Positions 11,001 through 20,743 of a DNA stretch of 64,000 bases are shown here, piece by piece. Each line of letters starts with the position of its first letter. The stretch's first letter is position 1. The notes below the pieces were generated by a model, which saw nothing but the letters and a program-made list of their open reading frames with translations, did not search any database and was not told the origin of the DNA. The stretch is from Aspidapion aeneum (Eukaryota; Arthropoda; Insecta; Coleoptera; Brentidae), in assembly GCA_963576565.1 (NCBI GenBank), contig OY755039.1:79330755-79394754 (forward strand), written 5' to 3'. The translations under genes were made by a program, and so were the position numbers.

Positions 11001-11474
11001 TACGAAGTTAGAGAGGCGCTGGTTTTTCCACGGCACCCCGGTATACTGCGCCAATTGAGTAATTAAACTTCCACCATGTAAGTGTCTGGTCTATCTCTGT
11101 CATTCGTCTATGTATCAAACCGAGCTTCCTGACCGGGTAATGAGACCCATATTGTGAGACTTTGAGAACAAGTAAGATGGTTCCTTTATGGGTTTTTGTT
11201 AGGTTAGGTTTAAAGATAAGGTTGCAACTAGAGTGAACCTTGTAAACCAAATATGCATATTCGGTAGGGTTGATAATTAAGAGTGACATTTAGGTAGCTA
11301 TTTCTTTTGATTTCTTCCGGATATCCTGTTCCATTAGTTGAGATGTTTTTGTTTAATTTTCTTTCAATTTCTAAATTAAAATGTTAAAATTTACAGCAGA
11401 TGCCCTAGTTTCTATTTAAGAACCCACAATCACCGCTTGCCATACAAGGCAGATATTATATTCCGGTGACAAAT

Positions 11475-11492
11475 TGGTACCCCTAGTGGGAC
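11475..11492 (+). promoter_or_regulatory. Primer-binding site
   Basis: TGGTACCCCTAGTGGGAC begins three bases after the end of the 5' LTR (11471). A TGG start at this distance is the normal layout for pairing with the CCA end of a tRNA primer. I did not assign the tRNA. Confidence 0.65.
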
Positions 11493-12254
11493 TTCTTAAA
11501 GAAGAAAACTGCTGTTTTTTTTTCTAAAATAATTTTTTTTTCAAATAATTTAGTTTTTCTGTTAGGATAGTCCAGGAAGATGTTGGATCAACATTGGTGT
11601 TAAAATTCCCTTAGGGATTACTTCCTTTAAGCGGGTTTGATTTAAGTTTTATTTAGTTTTTTTGTTTTTTTTTTGTTTAAATAATTGCTGTCTTTGGACA
11701 GGGGACTTTGGTGGTCCAATGCGTTTATTTTGTTTTTAGGAGACAGTGATTCCGACTAATGTTCGGATTCTGTCTTATTTTTTTTTAGATTTTTTCTTTA
11801 CGTGGTTTGATTTTTAGAATCAAATTAGGTTAGGTTAGGTTGGTAAGATTTAGGCTTCTGTACTCTGTCACTGTATACAGAGTAAAGAGTTTTTTTTTTC
11901 TGGTAGATTGCTTTTCTAAGAAAACGGCTCTTGTACTCTGTCACTGTATACAGGGTGAAATGTTAGATAGCTTAGAATATTGGTAAGTTACAGGGCGCTA
12001 TTTGTTTTAAGGGGTGTATAACACATGTCCCGTTCCTTCACTACAGAACATAAACTTAAAGGAGCTTGCTCGTGTACAGGGTGTAAGACAGATCTGATTT
12101 TGCTAGGTTATTTACGTACAAATACTCCAGGCAGGGAAGTTCGAGTGATTACACCTTTAATTTTTAAAGAAGCTTTATGTTATGAAAGACGGAACAGTTT
12201 TATACTGGGTGTCCCAAATTTCTTAAAATTAATTTAAAGTCATGATCCCCTGTG
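11493..12254 (+). other. Gypsy leader, first part
   Basis: Non-coding, T-rich, with TTAGGTTAGGTTAGGTT near 11824-11841 and two copies of CTCTGTCACTGTATACAG (about 11865 and 11935), which look like early versions of the CTCTGT...ACAGAG hairpin expanded in the next segment. Confidence 0.55.
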
Positions 12255-13640
12255 TGTCGGATGCCTAATTGCAACAAACCTCTGTTTTGTTTTGCAAAAT
12301 ACACAGAGTATCCCCAAAATCTTTTTCGAATTTATTATTCTCAACTACACCGAGTGAATTGAAAACCAATACTCTGTTTATTTTCCGGAATATACAGAAT
12401 GTCCCCAAATTTTTGTTCCAAAAATTTGTATACATTAACCCCTGTATACCGAGTGTCTTATTACGACCAACCTCTGTCTTGTTTTCCAAAATATACAGAG
12501 TGTCCCTAAAATCTTTTTCAAATTTATTATTCTCAAATAAACCGAGTGAATCGAAAACTCATACTCTGTTTATTTTCCTGAATATACAGAGGTTCCCCAA
12601 ATTTTTGTTTAAAATTTTTTTTTTACTCATTAACCCCTGTATACTGAGTGTGTCTTTGAAGACAATCCTCTGTTATATTTTTCAAAAAAATATACAGAGT
12701 GTCCCCAAATTGAAAAATATTTTTTTTAGCTCTCTTATACCGTGTGTCTCTGAAGACAATCCTCTGTTATATTTTTCATAAAAAATATACAGAGTGTCCC
12801 CAAAAAAAAAAAAAATTTTTAGCCCTCTTATACCGTGTGTCTCTGAAGACAATCCTCTGCTAAATTAAAAAAAAAAATACACAGAGTGTCTCCAAATTGA
12901 GAAAAATTTTTTTAGCTCTCTTATACCGTGTGTCTAAAGACAATCCTCTGTTATCTTTAAAAAATAAAAATATACAGAGTGTCCCCAAATTAAAAAAAAA
13001 ATTTTTAGCTCTCTTATACCGTGTGTCTCTGAAGATAATCCTCTAATATATTTAAAAAAAAAATATATATACAGTGTCCCCAAATTGAAAAATTTTTTAG
13101 CTCTCTTATACCGTGTGTCTCTGAAGACAAAACTCTGCTATATTTTTCAAAAAAAATATACAGAGTGTCCCCAAATTGAAAAAATTTTTTAGCTCTCTTA
13201 TACAGTGTCCCCAAATTGGAAAATTTTTTTTTAGCTCTCTTATACCGTGTGTCTCTGAAGACAATCCTCTGTTATATTTTTCAAAAAAAAAATATACAGA
13301 GTGTCACCAAATTAAAAAAAAAAAAAAATTTTTAGCTCTCTTATACCGTGTGTCTCTGAAGACAATCCTCTGTTATATTTTTAAAAAAAAATATACAGAG
13401 TGTCCACAAATAAAAAAAAAAAATTTTTTTTTAGCTCTCTTATACCGTGTGTCTCTGAAGACAATCCTCTGTTATATTTTTCTAAATATACAGAGTGTCC
13501 CCAAATTTAAAAAAAAAATTGTTTAGCCCTCTTATACCGTGTGTCTTTTTGAAGACAATCCTCTGTTATATTTTTCTAAATATACAGAGTGTCCCCAAAT
13601 TTAATTATTCATAAGCCATCTAGTATACAGAGTGTCCCAG
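12255..13640 (+). repeat. Minisatellite of hairpin-forming units in the Gypsy leader
   Basis: Eight or more units of about 90-100 bases from about 12650 to 13600, recognisable by CTCTTATACCGTGTGTCTCT, GAAGACAATCCTCTGTTATA and ATACAGAGTGTCCCCAAAT. Before them are longer units of about 190 bases that alternate two versions of the hairpin. In each unit CCTCTGTTATATTTTT is followed by an A-rich run and ATATACAGAG, so every unit can form a stem (CTCTGTnATAT paired with ATATACAGAG). Unit length varies mainly by poly(A)/poly(T) length. The apparent open reading frames across this area are by-products of the repeat. Confidence 0.88.
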
Positions 13641-13880
13641 GGAGACGGTACTTTGCTTCTTTTGTTTTAACAAAGGACTGCCCTGTTTGGAGTTTAGTAT
13701 TAGGTATAAATTTGGAGCGCTTCAATAGGTCTCGTTGACTTTAGTTGCTTTTGCAGTGGGAGTTTTTGGTATTTTTTTTATTTTTATTTTTTTTTTGCTT
13801 GCCCAACAAAGGGTGGGGTTTTCCTTCGTACGAAATTTATTTTTTCTTACCGATCTCTTTTTCATTTTTGTTTTTTTGAA

Positions 13881-15357
13881 ATGGAAGTTAACAGACTAAC
13901 TAACGATGAGTTGGCTTATGAGTTAAGCATTCGAGGTCTACCGGTTCAGACAGGCATGAGCGCACACAGAGAGGACTTGCGCGCGGTTTTGAGAATGGAA
14001 CGGTGTGGAGAACGTTCGGCTCCAACATCGACAACCTTAGATGCAGAATCAGAGATGTTGACGTGCAGAGCGAAAATTCATTATTTGAGCGATGAAATAG
14101 CTTCTTTTAAAATTGAAAATAAGGAAAATGAGTTAAAAAGAATTTACTCACGTCTAATTCATGTCAATCTGAGGCTCAATCGTATTCACCGTATTAATGA
14201 ACATGACCAAGCTTTTCATGTAGAGCTTTCCAAGAGATGTGCGCAATTAATTGGAGAATTGAATCTCGTTTACGAAAGGGTGCCAGTCGCTAGTCCTTTG
14301 ATTTCACGATTGGTTGAGGACATTCCTCGACCTTTGCAGCTTGAACCTGTTGAAGAAGTCCCGGTTGCAATTTATCCACCGTCACCTCATCATACTACAA
14401 CCGCGGTCGATAGTCGATCTTGGCACTGCAGAAAATCCGTCAAGTAGAGTTGATCTTTTGCCTACTGATAGTCATCCGCGTTTAAAAGTTTTGTTTCCTC
14501 CGACGCAATCTACTTTTGAGTCTTTGGGTTCAACCAATCGGCAAGATGCTTCAAGATTCGTCCGTCGTGTTGTGGTAGAGGATATTGAGGTGAATCGTGC
14601 TGAGCTCTCTCAGCCGATAACTGAAAGGCCTCTCGAAGATTTTTTTAATAACCTGAGGGCAAGTAGGTTAGAGGCGATCGGTTCATTTACTTCCGGTTTG
14701 AATCGTCCTCCATTGGAGAGTAGTGAAGATGAAGAACTACAAGAATGAGCGTCATATGATAATTGTGCTTATCAAACACCGGCACCAGAGATTGCTACGG
14801 GTAGGCCTAGTTTGGCTAATGGAAGCATGTTCGAGGGGCTGCCTCAGAGAGAACCTAATATTCACTCTAGAGAAGATATTTCTGATTTTCGTCCTGAACG
14901 AAGGAGTTCTCAGGTTCGCTTTGTGGATCCTCCTGTAGAACCGATCTCAACTAGACACCGCTCTGCTCAGTTTGAAGGACCAATTAATCCCGAAAGTTCT
15001 CGTCTTCCTCATAGATCATCTTATGAAAATTTCGCACCAGATAGTCATCGTCCAGCTAATAGCACGTCTTTAAGGTCTTTGCGGCATACCCAACAAAATG
15101 TTGGCACTAGTTACGATAATTGTAGCTCTAGTTTACCTCAGTCTTATAGAGAACGGGTGCCTCCCGAAAGTGATTACTCTCGAGTACCTAGAGGTGGTCG
15201 GTCAGTTTATGAGGAATATCCTGAGTTAGTTCGTCGGCTGAATGATCTTGAGTTTTCGTCTTTAAGAGGTAGAGACATGTCTACAATGAGTTCAAATTCC
15301 AACATTGATGTTACTCGGTGGAACTTGAGTTATACAGGTCGTACAAGTGCTTGCTAG
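13881..15357 (+). pseudogene. Gypsy gag, N-terminal part (frameshifted)
   Basis: The first ATG after the leader (13881) opens MEVNRLTNDELAYELSIRGL, followed by P and V. The DELxxELxxRGL pattern is SAP-like and is common at the start of insect Gypsy Gag proteins. This frame ends at 14447. Reading continues in the next frame from about 14400, is stopped once at 14746-14748, and continues to 15357. The middle is Ser/Arg/Pro-rich and looks disordered. Gag would form the particle around the RNA. At least one frameshift near 14410, one stop at 14746 and one frameshift near 15340 show that this copy is dead. Confidence 0.82.
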
Positions 15358-16200
15358 AAAAAGCTCCACTATTGTTGGCTGATGAGGCTTTGCAGTTCTT
15401 CCGTAATAACTCGTTTCATTCTTGGGATGAATTTGTTATGCGTTTAAAGGAAATATTTTTAAGCGAAGATTTTGTTGAGGATTTGTGGGATGAAATAGAA
15501 GCGAGGACACAGGGTGCGCAGGAAAAAGTTACCAGTTTCTTTATAAACATTCAAAGTTTATTTAGGAAACTGCCGGTCATGCCTAGCGAATTTGAACGCG
15601 TGAGAATAATGCGTCGTCAACTTTTACCGTACATACAGCAACGCTTAGCAACTCATAGGATTTATTCCATAGACGAACTCTTTAGGTTGGCTAAGTCCGT
15701 TGAAGTGGTTGACGAACGCGTTCAGCGTTTTGTCCCTCCTCCTACTAACGTCAGACATTTGCTGGAACCTGAACTGGCTTATCGACGTCCTTCCCCGGAT
15801 CGTCAACTCCCGTCACCAGTATCCGCTGTTAACTATGATAGGTTTGCTCCCAGTAGGTCTCAGAATCATCGTTCCTCAAATACCTCAAACAGGTTTCAAG
15901 ATTCGAATGGTCATTACAATAGTTCTTCTTCGGTGGCGAATAATAAACGCAATTCTTCACGTTACTCTCATGATAATTCTGCGTCTGCAAATTCCTCCAA
16001 TACTTCAAATAATATTGCAACTCAAACCAACAATAATCTGCAAGACGATTTAGCCGTGAATGAGGCTCTTTGCTGGAATTGCCGTGAGTTTGGACATAGA
16101 CATAGACAGTGTCCTCATCCTCGTAAGATATTTTGCTACAAATGTGGAAGGCCGGACTTCTTTGTCAAGAATTGTGGTTGCTCAAAAAAACGGGGCATCG
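15318..16200 (+). pseudogene. Gypsy gag, C-terminal part with retrotrans_gag region and zinc knuckles
   Basis: The retrotrans_gag-like helical region spans LADEALQFFRNNSFHSWDEF to QRLATHRIYSIDELFRLAKS, with the W-x-x-F and L-P-P-type positions usual in this domain. An Asn/Ser-rich linker follows (about 15820-16040). Two CCHC-type knuckles follow: CWNCREFGHRHRQC (from 16071) and CYKCGRPDFFVKNC (from 16134). In the second knuckle the expected His is replaced by Phe (C-x2-C-x4-F-x4-C), so it may not bind zinc. The frame runs on without a break into the protease and the start of RT, so this copy encodes Gag and Pol in one frame here. Confidence 0.85.
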
Positions 16201-16919
16201 GGAAGTCGGACGGCCAACTGAGTTCCCTGTCAACAGATTTGGCCATTAAAGATAGGATTGTCCTAGATTATATTATCAGTCATGCCAAGAGCGATGAACG
16301 ACCCTATCTAGAAGTCAGTATTTATGGTAAAAAGCTTTTAGGGTTGCTTGATAGCGGTTCATCAAGAACGATATTGGGTAATCTGGGCTGGCAACTTCTT
16401 AGAGGTTTTTGTAGTTTGAACACTTCGGTTCAATTTGATTGTACAGTTGCTAACGGTCAGCGATGTCAAGGGTTAGGTACTTTAGAGTTACCCATTGAAT
16501 TAAGAGGTAGAGTGGTGGTATTAGAAGTGTTGGTTGTTCCTTCGCTGCCTCATGGTATGATTTTAGGTATTGACTTTTGGAGTCGTATGGGTATTATTCC
16601 TGACTTGCGCGCTGACGACTGGCACTTTTGTAGTTATCCAGATACTGATTGTGAGGTAACAGCTATTCAGTCTTTCGACACATTATCGCCTGAACAACGC
16701 TTGGATTTGGATTCGCTGACTTCTCGTTTGTTTTCGTCCGACTCTGATAAAATTGGTTGTACGAATCTGGTGGAATTGGAGATTAAGGTTAATTCTGATC
16801 CGATTCAAAAGGAGGTGAACATTGAACTGGATCAGATGTTGGCAGATGGAATTGTGGAACCTTCTAATTCTCCATGGTCTTCCCCGATAGTCATGATTAA
16901 AAAGAAGTCAACCGAATAA
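16201..16919 (+). pseudogene. Gypsy protease and start of reverse transcriptase
   Basis: LLGLLDSGSSRTILG holds the aspartic-protease DSG (16350-16358), and MILGIDFWSRMGIIPDL is the typical ILGxDFL-like flap/core block. The RT begins with the LxxGIVEPSNSPWSSP block (near 16835-16880). The frame is ended by TAA at 16917-16919, exactly where the next conserved RT block should follow. Upstream it is continuous with gag. Confidence 0.85.
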
Positions 16920-19263
16920 GTCAAAAAGACGCCTATCCTTTACCTTTTGTCACACACACGCTTGATAAGCTTCGAGATGCTAAATACTTAAGTACTTTGG
17001 ACATTAAATCAGCTTATTGGCAAATTCCAGTTGCTGAAAAGTCACGGCCTATCACTGCTTTCACAGTGCCATCTAGAGGTCTTTTCCAGTTCAAACGAAT
17101 GCCTTTTGGACTTAGCAATGCGCCTGCAGTGTGGCAGAGGTTGATTGATAGAGTCGTAGGAGTAGATTTAGAGCCCTATGTGTTCATTTATCTTGATGAT
17201 TGTATAATCTGCACAGACTCGTTCAAAAAACATCTCGAAATTCTCCAAGAGGTAGTTCGTAGAATACATGAGGCAGGGCTTACTCTAAACAAAGAAAAAT
17301 GTATCTTTTGCAAGCCAGAGCTTAAGTTCCTGGGGTACGTAGTCAATTCCTCCGGTTTGTTGGTCGACCCGGATAAGGTGGAGGCGATTTTGCAAATTCC
17401 AACTCCAAAATCGGTGTCAGAAATTCGGATATTGGTCGGTGTTGCTTCTTGGTATCGTCGTTTCATTCCGGATTTCAGTTCTATTGTTTCTCCGTTGACC
17501 GCTTTGACACGCAAAAATGTAAAATTCGTCTGGTCTCCTGATTGCGAACGTGCTTTTCGTACTATTAAGGAACATCTAATACAGGCTCCGGTTCTGTCTT
17601 GTCCGAATTTCGACCTTCCTTTTATTGTTCAGACTGATGCTTCTGATTATGGGCTTGGTGCGGTGTTGTCGCAAGAACAAGATGGAGTGGAGAGGGTAAT
17701 TTGTTATCTTAGCCGTAGTTTATCGAAAGCCGAGAGGAAATATTCAACGACTGAGAAAGAGTGTCTGGCGGTATTGTTTGCCGTCGAAAAGTTGGGACCG
17801 TACATCGAAGGAACTAGGTTTACGGCGGTAACAGATCATTATTGTCTTAAATGGTTAAACTCGATAAAGGACCCGGTCGGTCGCATAGCACGATGGGCTA
17901 TTCGTCTCCAGCAGTATGACTTTGAGGTGGTTCATAGGAAAGGTAAAGATAATGTTGTCCCCGATTGTTTGTCAAGGGCAGTACCTCAGGTCGATGCTGC
18001 TGAAGTCGAAGTAAAGTCAGAACCCATTGCCGACCCCTGGTATAAACGAATGTTAGTGGATGTTGAGAATTTTCCTTCGAAATATCCTCTCTGGCAACTT
18101 CAGAATAATAAATTGTATAAACGCGCCAGGAATCCGTACCCTTCTTTGTCGTTGTCAGATTCTGATTGGTTGGAAGTTGTACCCCGTGAGCGAAGGTCTC
18201 AGATCATTCAAAATCACCACGATCCCCCTACGTGTGGTCATTTAGGTGTTGCCAAAACTTTAGGTCGTATTACTCATCATTTCTACTGGCCCAACATGCG
18301 AAATGATGTCGCAAAATACATTAGGAAATGTACGATTTGTTTGGAGACTAAACCTGAACAGAAACCGCCGATTGGAGAAATGCGGAGTGTGATGCCTACC
18401 CTTACTCGAACTTGGCAAGTTGTAAGTGTTGATTTGGTTGGACCTTTGCCTCGTTCCACTCAAGGGTATAAATATGTCTTTTCAGTTCAAGATTGTTTTT
18501 CTAAATACGTGTTATTCTTTCCTCTTCGTAATGCCACGGCTCTTTCATTAACTCGTTGGATGGAGGACCACGTGATACATGTTTATGGGGCACCAGAAAC
18601 TGTTTTGGTCGACAATGGAACTCAGTTTAAAAGTAGTCTTTTCCAGAAAGCTGTCACTCAGTATGGTACTAAACTTAAGTACATCTCGAATTATCATCCT
18701 CAGGCTAATCCGGTCGAGATACCTCATCGAGTTCTAAAGACTATGCTGAGTGGCTACGTTTCTAAAGATCATAAGCATTGGGACAAATATTTAAGTAAAG
18801 TGGCCTTCACCATCCGCTCAGCTAAACATAGTGTTACTGGGTTTTTGCCGAATTTTGTTGTCTTCGGGCGAGAGGTTTGTTTAGCTAAGCAGGAATTTCC
18901 ATTTTCCGATAGTCCATCTGGTGAATCTCCTCCACGAAAAGCTGAGGCCTTACAAAAATTGTTTAAAGAGGTGCAACAACGTTTGATTCACAATTATGAA
19001 AAGACAAGGGTTAGGTACAATCTTCGAAGACGTTCAGATCATTTTCAGCTTAATCAGCAGGTGGGGAAGAAAGATTTTGCCCATTCTGATGCCGCTCGAC
19101 AAATTACGTCTAAATTTTTACCTAAGTTTACAGGTCCTTTTGTTATTTCTAAGGTTCATAACCCTTGGAATTTTGAGTTATCCGATATGTCTGGACGTAG
19201 TATTGGAGTCTGGTATGCACAGGATTTAAAGGCACATCCACCTGATGATGAAAATGACGTTTA
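16901..19263 (+). CDS. Gypsy pol: RT, RNase H and integrase (start of RT missing)
   Basis: Open from 16901 to the stop at 19263, in a different frame from the protease. RT: KDAYPLPF, LDIKSAYWQIP, then FIYLDDC with the catalytic pair at 17195-17200. RNase H: TDASDYGLGAVLSQ and LTDH-like TAVTDHYCLKWL. Integrase: an HHCC finger (H at about 18215, C-x2-C at about 18329), then Asp in VSVDLVGPLP, Asp in VLVDNGTQF and Glu in NPVEIPHR. It ends with a chromodomain-free tail, GVWYAQDLKAHPPDDENDV. Compared with other Gypsy RTs about a dozen codons normally found between the KKK and KDAYPLP blocks are absent, and the frame changes there; this deletion explains the break with the upstream ORF. No ATG lies in a sensible place. 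Confidence 0.9.
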
Positions 19264-19790
19264 GTGGTCTAGGCTTGTTCATTTTTTTTTCTCTTTTCTA
19301 ATCGTCTTTTTTTTTGTCCTAGTTCTTGACTAGGTTTTAACGCGGGTTGCGTCGGCCCTGCAGTTGGGGGCACCTACCAGCCTCGTCTTGGCAAGGTTTT
19401 CGCTTGTCAAGGCGATGTGCTAACTCTGAATGGTGGATTTAAAGAATGCCGCTGCTCCAAGGTTCCTAGGATGGGGGTTAAATAAGTCCTCCTAACAGGC
19501 CCTTATGATGTTAACCTTCAGTTGACATTATGAGTATTGTTAGGTTGTCACATCGGATCGGCCTGATGATGTGGACTAGTAACGGGTTTCTTTTTGGAGA
19601 GGCTTGTCTCCGGAAAGAGCTCGTCACCGGAGTCTATATGACGACCACTCACCAGACCAGGATGGTCGGGCGTAGGAGTAAGTCCCTACTATCCACCCGT
19701 GACATTTTACGACACATTCAGGAATAACCAGATTTTCTAATGTGTCATCTATCCTTCTTTCCTTCGTCTGTCGTGTGTGTATTCCATTTC
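19264..19790 (+). other. 3' untranslated region of the Gypsy element, no env
   Basis: After the pol stop there is no reading frame with an envelope-like signal peptide or membrane segment. A 65-codon open stretch (19530-19727) has no recognisable features and is probably chance. Confidence 0.6.
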
Positions 19791-20405
19791 AAATCAGCAG
19801 GCTGAATTAAGCGCCTCGCTGAGGATTCTTGTAGTTTTAGTTTTTTTTCCGGCCATGCGTTGAGGGTAGCTTGTGTTGGAGGGTTGTTTTGTCAACCTTG
19901 GCCGAAAACTTGGTTGATTTGACAGCTGACCAAAGGTCTATCTTCACGCTTAGGATTTGGTCCCCGTGATGGCTAAACCTAATGGTAGCTTCAAATCAGT
20001 AGGAGAAATTAAGGTACCTACTGAGGATTCTTGTAGTTTTAATTTGTTTACCTACCATGCGCTGTTGATAGCAGAGTTGGATTGTTGTTTTGTCAGTCTT
20101 GGCCGAAAACTTGATTGACCTAACAAATGTCTAAAGGTCTGTCTCATCGCTTAGGACTTAGTCCCCGTGATGGCTCAGCCTTATGATAGCTTCAAATCAG
20201 CAGGCTAAATTAGGCGCCTCGCTGAGGATTCTTGTAGTTTAGTTTTTTTCTGCCATGCGTTGAGGGTAGCTTGTGTTGGAGGGTTGTTTTGTCAACCTTG
20301 GCCGAAAACGTGGTTGATTTGACAGCTGGCTAATGGTCTATCTTCACGCCCAGGATTTGGTCCCTGTGATGGCTAAACCTGATAGTAGCTTTGAATCAGC
20401 AGGTC
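19791..20405 (+). repeat. Tandem repeat of about 200 bp, 3.1 copies, in Gypsy 3' region
   Basis: Copies start near 19791, 19993, 20193 and 20392 with the block AAATCAGCAGGCTGAATTAA or close variants. Each contains GAGGATTCTTGTAGTTT, CCATGCGTTGAGGGTAGC and GTCAACCTTGGCCGAAAAC. They differ by a few per cent, so the duplication is not very recent. Confidence 0.88.
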
Positions 20406-20534
20406 AAAGTAAGTACCTGGCTGAGGATTTGGGTTTGGTTAACTGGAAAGTCATCTGATTTTATTCTTGGAAGCAAGTTCTCTTTCTAAACAATATTGAA
20501 GATCGGGACATAAAAGTTTCTTTAAAACTTTGCC

Positions 20535-20550
20535 GAAGAAAGGGTAGTAT
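20535..20550 (+). promoter_or_regulatory. Polypurine tract next to the 3' LTR
   Basis: GAAGAAAGGGTAG followed by TAT directly precedes the 3' LTR start. A short purine-rich run at this site is the expected primer for plus-strand synthesis. It is weaker than usual. Confidence 0.5.
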
Positions 20551-20743
20551 TGTTACGGGCTGGATTTGCTAGGATTTATTCTAGGCCATATAACTTAAAC
20601 TTAAAATCGCCCCGTACAAATTTTGGGTCAATACTTATTTAAAAGCCAGTATTTCTCTAGTTATACGGTATATGTTATAAATACTAGTTTAGGTTGTTTT
20701 ATCTTATTGGGGAAATATCATTGCTAAAAAGTTAGTTTATTGT

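Larger units (their letters stand above)
7561..11112. mobile_element. 3.55-kb insertion in the 5' LTR, 8-bp target duplication, THAP remnant
   Basis: TATCAAAC is found at 7553-7560 and 11113-11120, and the intact site in the 3' LTR has only one copy. Eight-base duplications are made by hAT and P-superfamily transposons. A THAP-type zinc-finger remnant at 7955-8105 favours the P superfamily, where THAP is the DNA-binding domain. Both ends begin CA (reading inward), but the terminal inverted repeats are too degenerate to be sure. The segment GGAATACGAAGTT plus GAGAGGCGCTG occurs in direct orientation near both ends (about 7647 and 10999), as does CACCCCGGTAT (7592 and 11035). Nested inside are two MITEs and a 1.4-kb foldback. 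Confidence 0.6.
5745..11471 (+). repeat. 5' LTR of the Gypsy element, split by a 3.55-kb insertion
   Basis: 5745-7560 and 11121-11471 align with the 3' LTR at 20551-25229 with scattered substitutions. The two halves are separated by the insertion 7561-11112, and TATCAAAC occurs on both sides of it. An AT dinucleotide run lies at 6663-6687 and a TATA box at 6807. A block near 6900-7020 ends in an AG-rich segment followed by GTGAGCTC, which is also present in the other LTR. The LTR would supply promoter and polyadenylation signals for the element. Confidence 0.9.

Noticed and set aside
12269..12781. 170-codon open reading frame in the leader of the Gypsy element
   Set aside because: It is a translation of the minisatellite units, low in complexity and repeated; similar stretches at 13014-13526 occur in both strands for the same reason.
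19264..20550. Envelope gene between Gypsy pol and 3' LTR
   Set aside because: No reading frame of useful length, no signal peptide or membrane segment; the area is tandem repeat.
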